DNA from: Acidimicrobiales bacterium
Lineage (GTDB): Bacteria; Actinomycetota; Acidimicrobiia; Acidimicrobiales; GCA-2861595
Assembly (NCBI GenBank): GCA_036262515.1
Contig: DATAIT010000006.1
Coordinates: 1-54,741, forward strand
Length of the DNA stretch: 54,741 nucleotides
Direction of reading: 5' to 3'
A program made the translations under genes and the position numbers. The notes below the pieces were generated by a model that was not told the origin of the DNA, did no database searches, and saw only the letters and a program-made list of their open reading frames with translations. This document shows positions 45,292 through 52,240 of this stretch, in pieces. The stretch's first letter is position 1; each line of letters begins with the position of its first letter.

Positions 45292-47039
45292 CGGCCCACG
45301 AACGGGCCGGTGAGTTCCTGCACCGTCGCCGTGCCGAGCGCGCCGGCGCCCTCGGAGGCGGCGGCGAGGACGTCGAGGGCGGCCGCGGGTGCAGCGGCGG
45401 CGAAGGCGGCGTCCATGGCTGCCTCGACCACCACGTCGGTCCGCGCCGGACCGGCCTGGTCGAGGCGAGCGACGAGTTCGCGGGCGGCGCGCACGTCGAG
45501 GGCTCCGCCCAGGAGGGCGAGGCGCACGGTCGGGGTGCCCTCCCGGGCCACCAACGCCTGGACATCCACGGGAGCCGAGGGGTCGACCTCGTCCACCGAG
45601 TGGGTCCACGGCAGGACGGCGACCTCGTCGAACGGGACGGCACCGTCGAGGCGGAGGCCGAGGCCGACCATGGCGAGCACGTCGTCACCGCCCGCGCCGC
45701 CGCGCATGAGGAACAGGACCGGCCCGGCCGTGCTCTCGGCGTCGCCGCGCCCCGCCTCGGGCCACCCGGTGACGGACAGAGGCACCAGGCAGCGGACGAA
45801 CCGGGCGTCGAGCACGTCGGTCTCCGGGACGAGGTCTCCCATGCAGCTGCCGCACGACGGGGTGGGATCGACCGAGACGTCGACGTGGCCGCAGTCCAGG
45901 CAGCGCCCGACGGGCACGGGGACACCGGCCCAGAGCTGGCGGCTCAGGCACCATTCGTCCGCCGTCCCCGCGCCAGCCAGGAGGTCCTCACGGGCTGCGG
46001 CCGGCCACACCGCCAGCCGGCCGTCGCGGATGGCGTCGGCCGCCGCCGTCTCCAGGTCGATCGCCGAGAGGAGCCAGTGCGTCCCGAGCAGCGGGACCAG
46101 GACGCTGCGGCAGGCCGCGCAGCGCTCCACCTCCTCCACCCCTGGGGCGGCGGTCACCACCACCCGTTCCGCCTCGAGAAGCTGGCGGGCGGAGGAGCGG
46201 GCCGCGTACCGGGCAAGACCCTCCAGCGGTCCGGCGCTGCGCACGAATCCGTCCGGGTCGAGAACGGGGACGGAGGGAAGCCCCTGCCGCCTGGCCAGTT
46301 CGAACGCCGGCTGATCGTGGGCCGGCATCACGAACGTCGGGCGGGCGACGCCGGAGTCCTCCACCACGGGGACCATCGACGGAGCCAGCGGCACGTCGGC
46401 GAACCGGCCGGCTGCCGGGTGCCCCTCCGGCACGGCCACCGCCACCGTCCCCGGCAGGAGCTCGGCGGCGAGGCAGGGCGCGTCCAGATGGGCCTCGCCG
46501 GCGCCGTCGTCGGCGAGCTCCACGCGCACGGTCAGGACGTCTGCGTCGAGCTGCGCCGGGACTGTGCCAGGCGGGCCGACGGTGGAACGACACACCGGGC
46601 ACGCGCCCACCACCCGATCGCCTCGGCGCACCACACCGGCGTCGAAGAGGCGGACGAAGGCGGTGCGGGCCGCCTCGGCCGCCGCCTCTCCGGCGCGGAC
46701 GGCATTCCCTGCGTCGAGCCCGAGGGCCAGCGCCGACGCTGCGGCGGCCAGGTCGGCCTGCGCCCTGTCCCTGCACGCGTCGAGGCGGGCCGCGAACGCC
46801 TCTCGCCCGATCACCGCCTTGTCCAGACCCTCGTGGACGAGCTCGTCCTCGGCCGCTCGCTGGGCCGCCGGCCCCCCGAAGAGGGCAGACGCCCGCCAGC
46901 GCAGCGCCCCGCCCGTGGTCCGGGCCCGCCGCAGGAGGACGTCGGCGGCCACGAGCGGAGCCAGATGCGCGGTGGAGATCCCGCCGGGGAGGGGAACCGG
47001 GCTGGTGAGGACCAGCGAGCGGGCCGGTGGGCCCTCCAC
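45288..47039 (-). CDS. Degenerate valyl-tRNA-synthetase-like protein lacking HIGH and KMSKS motifs
   Basis: Product of 583 residues, against about 850-900 for ValRS. Similarity to class I ValRS is spread along its length: EDELVHEGLDKAVIGREAF (64-82), CPVC (147-150), the editing-like PAHDQPAFELARRQGLP (239-255), CAACRSVLVPLLGTHWLLS (307-325), DEWCLSRQLWAGVPVPVG (361-378), a CxxC pair at 380/383 and 396/399, and DVLDARF (408-414). The HIGH site reads STAH (22-25) and the KMSKS position reads THSVDEVDP (479-487), so amino acid activation is unlikely. The GTGA.K editing segment is altered but the PAHD aspartate remains. The C-terminal anticodon-binding domain is missing. It occupies the valS position before folC and has an intact frame with normal codon use. 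Possible roles are trans-editing or regulation; both are guesses. Confidence 0.8.
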   Translation of the reverse strand: MEGPPARSLVLTSPVPLPGGISTAHLAPLVAADVLLRRARTTGGALRWRASALFGGPAAQRAAEDELVHEGLDKAVIGREAFAARLDACRDRAQADLAAAASALALGLDAGNAVRAGEAAAEAARTAFVRLFDAGVVRRGDRVVGACPVCRSTVGPPGTVPAQLDADVLTVRVELADDGAGEAHLDAPCLAAELLPGTVAVAVPEGHPAAGRFADVPLAPSMVPVVEDSGVARPTFVMPAHDQPAFELARRQGLPSVPVLDPDGFVRSAGPLEGLARYAARSSARQLLEAERVVVTAAPGVEEVERCAACRSVLVPLLGTHWLLSAIDLETAAADAIRDGRLAVWPAAAREDLLAGAGTADEWCLSRQLWAGVPVPVGRCLDCGHVDVSVDPTPSCGSCMGDLVPETDVLDARFVRCLVPLSVTGWPEAGRGDAESTAGPVLFLMRGGAGGDDVLAMVGLGLRLDGAVPFDEVAVLPWTHSVDEVDPSAPVDVQALVAREGTPTVRLALLGGALDVRAARELVARLDQAGPARTDVVVEAAMDAAFAAAAPAAALDVLAAASEGAGALGTATVQELTGPFVGR

Positions 47040-47047
47040 GACGGTGG

Positions 47048-47863
47048 TTACGCGACCTCGATCAGCACGTGCGGTCCGCCGCTCGACGGCGCGGCCGCAG
47101 CCGGGGGGCTGGCCGGGACGGCGGCTCGCGCCGCCTTCTCACGGGCCAGATCGGCGACATCGTGCGCGCGCCGGGCCGCCTGCTCGACGTGCGGGCGGGC
47201 GACCACGGCCGCCTTGGCCGCCTGCTGGCGACCGACGGCGGCGGCGTGCTCCAGCTGCGGGAGGGCGGCGCGGGCCGCCTTCCTCGCTTGGCGCCGAGTG
47301 GTCTTGGCCGCACGCTCGACGCGGGGGCGCGCCTTCTCCGCCGCCTTGGCCGCCTTGGCGGCCTGCCTGCGGCCGAGGGCGGCGGCGTGCTCCACGTGGG
47401 GTCGGGCGGCGCGGGCCGCCTTCTTGGCCTGGCGCCGGGTGGTCTTGGCCGCTCGCTCGACACGGGGCTTGGCCGCCTCGGCCGCGCCCTCGGCCTTGTC
47501 GCGGGCGGCCCTGGCCGCCGTCTCGACATGGGGCCGCGCCATCTCGGCCGCGTGCATTGCCACTTCGAGGGCGTGCTCGAACGCCGGGCGTGCCGAGCGG
47601 GCGACGTCGTACTTCGCGGCATGGCGGGCAGCGGCGGCCGTCGCTGCCGCGGCCGCCTTCCGGGCCTTCTTGCGGGCTCTCCGCTTGCCGCGCACGGTGA
47701 ACAGGAGGCCCACGGCGGCGCCGGCGGCGGCCGCCTCGGCGCCCACCTTGGCGGCCTGGTTCACCATCTGATCGATGGTCTCGTCGCGGGTGTAGGCCTG
47801 GTAGGCCGTGTACCCGGCGCCACCCAGCCCGCCGAGCAGGGCGAACTTCAGCATCTTTCCCAT
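47048..47863 (-). CDS. Ala/Arg-rich helical repeat protein
   Basis: Product of 271 residues; family not recognised. A short hydrophobic N-terminus (about 5-22, glycine-rich) and a second apolar patch (about 41-56) precede a basic stretch ([15 protein letters not shown]). Residues 91-230 form repeats of about 22 residues, each opening with a P-x-(V/L/F)-E motif (prolines at 93, 111, 133, 155, 180, 202, 224). Within these, residues 133-179 and 180-226 are a near-exact 47-residue duplication. The tail is Pro/Ala-rich. It may be a long amphipathic helix or a histone-H1-like basic protein. It lies between clpX and the ValRS-like gene, 8 bp from the latter, so it probably shares its transcript. Confidence 0.75.
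   Translation of the reverse strand: MGKMLKFALLGGLGGAGYTAYQAYTRDETIDQMVNQAAKVGAEAAAAGAAVGLLFTVRGKRRARKKARKAAAAATAAAARHAAKYDVARSARPAFEHALEVAMHAAEMARPHVETAARAARDKAEGAAEAAKPRVERAAKTTRRQAKKAARAARPHVEHAAALGRRQAAKAAKAAEKARPRVERAAKTTRRQARKAARAALPQLEHAAAVGRQQAAKAAVVARPHVEQAARRAHDVADLAREKAARAAVPASPPAAAAPSSGGPHVLIEVA
47186..47467 (-). repeat. Tandem 141-bp repeat, two copies
   Basis: Two adjacent 141-bp units (47327-47467 and 47186-47326) encode the 47-residue duplicated segments beginning [14 protein letters not shown] in both. The match is clear at the DNA level too, for example GTGGTCTTGGCCGC occurs in both units. This suggests a recent duplication inside the gene, on top of an older 22-residue periodicity. 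Confidence 0.75.
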
Positions 47864-47989
47864 GCCGAGACCCTATCGCCGCCTCGAGCGCCCGCGCCCG
47901 GGTGTGCCCGGATGTCCGCAGCCCATCGACCGGCGGCGGGCACGCAGGCGGGCGCCAGCCGGCGGCCGCGCCCCGCCACACCGGGTGGA

Positions 47990-49264
47990 TCAGGAGGCGG
48001 CGCGCCTCGGGCGGGTCTCCTTTTCGGGCGCCGTCCGCGGCACGAGGGTGGGGTGGACCCGGTCGAGCACGACCGCCCGGTCGACCACGCACTTGCCGAT
48101 CTCGGGCCGGCTGGGCAGCTCGTACATGACCTGGAGGAGGACCTCCTCGAGGATGGCCCGCAGGCCACGGGCCCCGGTGCCACGCAGCAGGGCCTGCTCA
48201 GCCACCGCCTCGAGGGCGTCGGCGGTCAGCTCCAGCTCCACGTTGTCCAGCTCGAGGATCTTGCGGTACTGCTTGATCAGGGCGTTCTTGGGCTCCATCA
48301 GGATGCGTACCAGCGCCTCCTTGTCGAGCCCCGACACGGCGCCGATCACCGGCAGCCGCCCCACGAACTCGGGGATGAGGCCGAACTTGAGCAGGTCCTC
48401 GGGCAGCACGTGGGCCAGCGTCTCGCCCTCGTCCCGCTCGGCCTGGCGCTTGATCTCGGCCCGGAAGCCCATCCCCTTGCGACCGATGCGGTTCTCGATG
48501 ATCTTGTCGAGGCCCGCAAAGGCCCCACCGCAGATGAACAGGATGTTGGTGGTGTCGATCTGGATGAACTCCTGGTGGGGGTGCTTGCGCCCCCCCTGGG
48601 GCGGCACCGAGGCGGTGGTGCCCTCCAGGATCTTCAACAGCGCCTGCTGGACCCCCTCGCCCGAGACGTCACGGGTGATCGAGGGGTTCTCCGACTTGCG
48701 GGCGATCTTGTCGATCTCATCGATGTAGATGATTCCCGTCTCGGCCTTCTTGACGTCGTAGTCGGCGGCCTGGATGAGCTTGAGGAGGATGTTCTCGACG
48801 TCCTCCCCCACGTAGCCGGCCTCGGTCAGCGCCGTGGCGTCGGCGATGGCGAACGGCACGTTCAGCATCCGCGCCAGCGTCTGTGCCAGCAGCGTCTTGC
48901 CGCAGCCTGTGGGGCCCAGGAGGAGGATGTTGGACTTGGCCAGCTCGACCTCGGCGTCGTGGTAGGCGTCGGCCTGGACCCGCTTGTAGTGGTTGTAGAC
49001 GGCCACGGACAGGATCTTCTTGGCCCGGTCCTGGCCGATCACGTAGTCGTCGAGGAAGGTGAAGATCTCGCGGGGCTTGGGAAGCTCGTCGAAGCGCAGC
49101 TCCGACGACTCGGCCAGCTCCTCCTCGATGATGTCGTTGCAGAGGTCGATGCACTCGTCGCAGATGTAGACGCCGGGCCCGGCGATGAGCTTCTTGACCT
49201 GCTTCTGCGACTTGCCGCAGAAGCTGCACTTGACCAGATCACCGCCGTCTCCGAACTTGGCCAC
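47990..49264 (-). CDS. clpX: ATP-dependent Clp protease ATP-binding subunit ClpX
   Basis: Product of 424 residues. ClpX unfolds substrates and feeds them to ClpP. The N-terminal C4 zinc finger is CSFCGKSQ ... CDECIDLC (residues 13-41). Walker A is [15 protein letters not shown], Walker B is [11 protein letters not shown], and the [20 protein letters not shown] and [10 protein letters not shown] blocks and the R-rich sensor 2 region are intact. Length is typical. It follows clpP by 21 bp. Confidence 0.97.
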   Translation of the reverse strand: MAKFGDGGDLVKCSFCGKSQKQVKKLIAGPGVYICDECIDLCNDIIEEELAESSELRFDELPKPREIFTFLDDYVIGQDRAKKILSVAVYNHYKRVQADAYHDAEVELAKSNILLLGPTGCGKTLLAQTLARMLNVPFAIADATALTEAGYVGEDVENILLKLIQAADYDVKKAETGIIYIDEIDKIARKSENPSITRDVSGEGVQQALLKILEGTTASVPPQGGRKHPHQEFIQIDTTNILFICGGAFAGLDKIIENRIGRKGMGFRAEIKRQAERDEGETLAHVLPEDLLKFGLIPEFVGRLPVIGAVSGLDKEALVRILMEPKNALIKQYRKILELDNVELELTADALEAVAEQALLRGTGARGLRAILEEVLLQVMYELPSRPEIGKCVVDRAVVLDRVHPTLVPRTAPEKETRPRRAAS

Positions 49265-49285
49265 CGCTGCTCTCCCCCCAGATCC

Positions 49286-49921
49286 TCAGCTGACCCCGGC
49301 AGCCTGCGGCAGGTCCGCCAGCTCCCGGGTCGTGATCACTTCGTCAATGATGCCGTACTCGCGAGCTTCCTCGGCGCTCATGATGAAGTCGCGGTCGGTG
49401 TCGGACTTCACCCGCTCCACGCTCTGCCCCGTGTCGTGGGCGATCATCTCGTTGAGCAGGTCCCGCATGCGCAGGATCTCTTTGGCCTGGATCTCGATGT
49501 CGGCCGCCTGGCCGGCCGCCCCCCCGTAGGGCTGGTGGAGCAGGATCCGGGCATGGGGCAGGGCGTAGCGCTTGCCCGTGGTTCCGGCGGCGAGCAGCAC
49601 GGCGGCGGCCGAGGCCGCCTGCCCGTAGCAGAAGGTGGAGATCGTCGGCTTGATGTACTTCATGGTGTCGTAGATCGCGAACAGCGCTGTGATGTCCCCG
49701 CCCGGGGAGTTGATGTAGAGGCTGATCTCCTTGTCGACGTTCTCGGCCTCCAGGAACAGCATCTGGGCGCAGATGAGGTTGGCGATGGTGTCGTCGATGG
49801 GTGTCCCCAGGAAGATGATGTTCTCCTTGAGCAGCCGCGAGTACAGGTCGTAGGCCCGCTCGCCCCGATTGCTCGACTCCACGACCGTGGGAACGAGGTA
49901 GTTGTACACGGGCTGGATCAC
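49286..49921 (-). CDS. clpP: ATP-dependent Clp protease proteolytic subunit
   Basis: Product of 211 residues from a GTG overlapping the tig stop (GTGA). It is a serine protease forming a tetradecameric chamber with ClpX. Active-site serine lies in [16 protein letters not shown] (usual form GQAASMAA), histidine in [13 protein letters not shown] and aspartate in TDRDFIMS. Only one clpP is visible here; actinobacteria often have a second copy in tandem, which is absent at this locus. Confidence 0.95.
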   Translation of the reverse strand: MIQPVYNYLVPTVVESSNRGERAYDLYSRLLKENIIFLGTPIDDTIANLICAQMLFLEAENVDKEISLYINSPGGDITALFAIYDTMKYIKPTISTFCYGQAASAAAVLLAAGTTGKRYALPHARILLHQPYGGAAGQAADIEIQAKEILRMRDLLNEMIAHDTGQSVERVKSDTDRDFIMSAEEAREYGIIDEVITTRELADLPQAAGVS

Positions 49922-51270
49922 TCTTGGATCTCCGCTTCCTCTGCTCCCGAGGGTGCAGCGTTCGGGTTGGGCGACAGGAGCGCCCGGTCGACCGTGTTGC
50001 CCTCCTCGTCGACGATCTCCACGTGCTCGACGAGCCATTCGAGGGCTTTCGACTTGCGTACATCCGAGCGTACCGTAGCGATGGCGTCCTGCTGTTCCAG
50101 CTGGCGACGGACCTCGGACGGCTTGCGCTGCATCCGTTCGGCCAACCGGCCGATCTCCTCGTCGAGCTCCTCGTCGGTCGCCTCGATGCGCTCGGCATCG
50201 GCGACGGCCCGCAAGGCCAGGTCGGCCTTGACGCCGGCGATGGCCTCCTCCCGGAGGGAGGCGATGAACTCCTCCTCGGTGGACCCCGAGGCCTCGAGGT
50301 ACTGGGCGACGGTGGCCCCTCGGGAGTCGAGACGCCTGGCCAGCTCTTCGACCCGCCGCTCCATCTCCGGGCGCACCATGGGCTCGGGCACGTCGTCGGC
50401 CACCAGCTCGGCCAGGGCCTTGATCGACTCCTCCCGCACGGCGAGGGTCGCCTGGAGCCGGCGCCCGGCGCTGACCCGCTGCATGAGGTCGGCGCGCAGC
50501 TCCTCGACCGTGTCGAACTCCGAGGCCTCGCTCGCCCACCCGTCGGTGACCTCGGGGAGGACCTGCTCCTTCACGTCCTTCACCAAGACCTGGAACGAGA
50601 CGGGTCCGGACTCGTCGATGGTGGCGTCGAAGGTGACGATGTCACCGACCTTGGCGCCCACCAGCGCCGTGTCGAGCTCCGGGACGACGATGCCACTGCC
50701 GACCTGGTACAGGTAGTCGTCCGCCGTCAGCCCGGCGACCGTCTCCCCCTCCCGCTCGCCCTTGATGTCGATGAAGACGTGGTCGCCGTCGGTGGCCGGC
50801 CGGTCGACGACACGCAGCTCGGCGGACTGCTGGCGCAAGCGGTCGATGTGGCGTTCGATCTCGGCCTCGTCGGCCACGGGCGACGGGATGGTGACCCGAA
50901 GGCCGCCGTAGCCGGCGACGGACACCTGTGGCCGCACCTCGACCACGGCGTCGAAGGCGACCGGCCCCTCGGACTCGCCGGCCGTGATGTCGATCTCGGG
51001 GGCGGCAATGGGATCGACGTCGGCCTCACGAAGGGCCTTGGCGTAGAAATCGGGAAGCGACTCGCGCAGCGCTTCTTGGCGGGCGACCCCGGCTCCGATG
51101 CGCGCTTCGAGGAGACGGCGGGGGGCCTTGCCGGGGCGGAACCCAGGGACCCGGACCTCGCGTGCGATCTTCTTGAAGGCGGCATCGACCGCCTTCTCGA
51201 ACTCCTGCTCGTCGACCTCGACCGAGAGCTTGACCTTGTTGCCCTCGAGGGGCTCGACGACGGCTTTCAT
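49918..51270 (-). CDS. tig: Trigger factor
   Basis: Product of 450 residues from the ATG at 51270. It is the ribosome-bound chaperone with peptidyl-prolyl isomerase activity. The ribosome-docking signature [19 protein letters not shown] lies near residues 40-60. The FKBP-like domain covers about 160-245 ([31 protein letters not shown]), and the helical C-terminal domain follows. The tail is acidic. It is the first gene of the tig-clpP-clpX unit. Its promoter should lie in the 372-bp spacer upstream. Confidence 0.96.
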   Translation of the reverse strand: MKAVVEPLEGNKVKLSVEVDEQEFEKAVDAAFKKIAREVRVPGFRPGKAPRRLLEARIGAGVARQEALRESLPDFYAKALREADVDPIAAPEIDITAGESEGPVAFDAVVEVRPQVSVAGYGGLRVTIPSPVADEAEIERHIDRLRQQSAELRVVDRPATDGDHVFIDIKGEREGETVAGLTADDYLYQVGSGIVVPELDTALVGAKVGDIVTFDATIDESGPVSFQVLVKDVKEQVLPEVTDGWASEASEFDTVEELRADLMQRVSAGRRLQATLAVREESIKALAELVADDVPEPMVRPEMERRVEELARRLDSRGATVAQYLEASGSTEEEFIASLREEAIAGVKADLALRAVADAERIEATDEELDEEIGRLAERMQRKPSEVRRQLEQQDAIATVRSDVRKSKALEWLVEHVEIVDEEGNTVDRALLSPNPNAAPSGAEEAEIQE

Positions 51271-51374
51271 GTGGTCGCGGAGTCTACGCCGGGTCAGTGC
51301 GGATGCCGGGACCCTCTCGGGGCTCACGCCGTGGCCCACGGGAGAAGCGCTCGGGCGCCCACGGGGCAGGACCC

Positions 51375-51402
51375 GCGGCTGGGTCGGCGTCGAACCCACC
51401 GC
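51375..51402. other. Inverted repeat in the tig-luxR spacer
   Basis: GCGG-C-TGGGT pairs with ACCCA-CCGC around a nine-base loop, with one bulged C. It lies about 105 bp upstream of tig. It could be a leader hairpin or an operator; there is no T-run. Confidence 0.4.
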
Positions 51403-51480
51403 ATCCGGCGCGTGGCGGAAGAAAGGCGTCGGCTTCGAGCGAGTTCCTCCGTGCGGGAGTAGGCCATCTGACCAATTGCG

Positions 51481-51512
51481 CTCCAAGGGGCATTCCGCGA
51501 GAATGCTTGGAG
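51481..51512. other. Long imperfect inverted repeat in the tig-luxR spacer
   Basis: CTCCAA then GCATTC pair with GAATGC then TTGGAG around the loop CGCGA, with a three-G bulge on one side: 12 paired bases. It is AT-richer than its surroundings and sits about 130 bp before the regulator gene and 210 bp before tig. Candidate operator or RNA hairpin. Confidence 0.5.
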
Positions 51513-51642
51513 AGCTAACGGGCGCTGCAAAAGGCGGAGAACGTCGTATTTCTCCGGCGTCGAGCAGATCAGGTACCCGGAGTTCACGGCAGGGGAATGC
51601 GGGCGGACAGGACAAAGCGCCCGCCAGACTGGGGGGTTCGAA

Positions 51643-52179
51643 ATGAAGGCAGATGTTCGCGCGCACGTTGCCGACGTTGACGTGCGTCGCGCTTTGGCGC
51701 GGATCACGGCGCTTCTCCAGTCCGCCTATGCCCACACGGGGGTCCCGACCGAGACCCGTCACTGCCTCGACCAGCTCTCTGCCGAGGTCGAAGGGCTCAC
51801 CGAGGTCTACGGGCGCCTGACGCAGCCCGGGGCCGGTGCGGGAGGTACTGCCGTCGGCCCGGCCGTGCGCGACGCGCTCTTCCTGGGAAGCATCGGCGCC
51901 CCCTCCCGTCCATCAACGGATCCCGAAGCCCAGCTCCGAAAGCTCACTCCCCAGGAGCGGAGGATCCTCGACTTCATCGCCGAAGGCTGCACGAACCGCC
52001 AGATCGCGACTGAGCTGTTCCTGGCCGAGAAGACCATCAAGAACTACGTCTCGAACATGCTCCGCAAGCTGGGCATGGAGCGCCGCACCCAGGCCGCCGT
52101 CTTCGCCACCCGCCTCGACCAGACCTCGACGTCGGACGCGAAGGCCAGAAGCGCTTTCGCCGAAGCTGCGTGTACGTGA
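51643..52179 (+). CDS. LuxR/DosR-type helix-turn-helix protein without receiver domain
   Basis: Product of 178 residues. The C-terminal HTH (about 100-160) reads LTPQERRILDFIAEGCTNRQ, then IATELFLAEKTIKNYVSNML and GMERRTQAAVFATRL. It is very close in pattern to the DosR/DevR DNA-binding domain. The first 95 residues are a helical region with no phosphoacceptor aspartate pattern, so this is not a classical response regulator. It is probably a transcription factor responding to another input. It is preceded by GGGGGG at a proper distance from the ATG. The secreted-protein gene follows 61 bp downstream and may be co-transcribed. Confidence 0.87.
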   Translation: MKADVRAHVADVDVRRALARITALLQSAYAHTGVPTETRHCLDQLSAEVEGLTEVYGRLTQPGAGAGGTAVGPAVRDALFLGSIGAPSRPSTDPEAQLRKLTPQERRILDFIAEGCTNRQIATELFLAEKTIKNYVSNMLRKLGMERRTQAAVFATRLDQTSTSDAKARSAFAEAACT

Positions 52180-52240
52180 CTTCCGTCCCGGCTCGCCCGA
52201 TCCGCCGGCGCCCGTCGTCGGCCGTCGTCGGGACCGCGAC

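Larger units (their letters stand above)
51271..51642. other. 372-bp intergenic region between divergent tig and a LuxR-type regulator
   Basis: This is the longest gene-free stretch in the window. I found no convincing gene or tRNA in it. It holds two hairpins listed separately. GGGGGG at about 51630-51635 probably serves as ribosome binding site for the regulator gene. Promoters for tig and for the regulator are expected here, but I could not assign -35/-10 boxes with confidence. Confidence 0.6.

Noticed and set aside
47186-47467. Tandem repeats considered as a CRISPR array
   Set aside because: The repeat lies in frame within a protein-coding gene, has a 141-bp unit with no spacers, and no cas genes are nearby.
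47027-50716. A 1229-codon open frame on the plus strand across clpX, clpP and tig
   Set aside because: It is antisense to four clearly identified genes. At this GC content stop codons are rare in shadow frames, and the translation has no recognisable domain.
51370-51500. tRNA-like sequence on the minus strand (a GGTTCGA T-loop-like segment and an AATTGGTCAGATGG D-loop-like segment)
   Set aside because: No acceptor stem or anticodon arm with correct spacing can be drawn. The T-arm resemblance is explained by the inverted repeat at 51375-51402.
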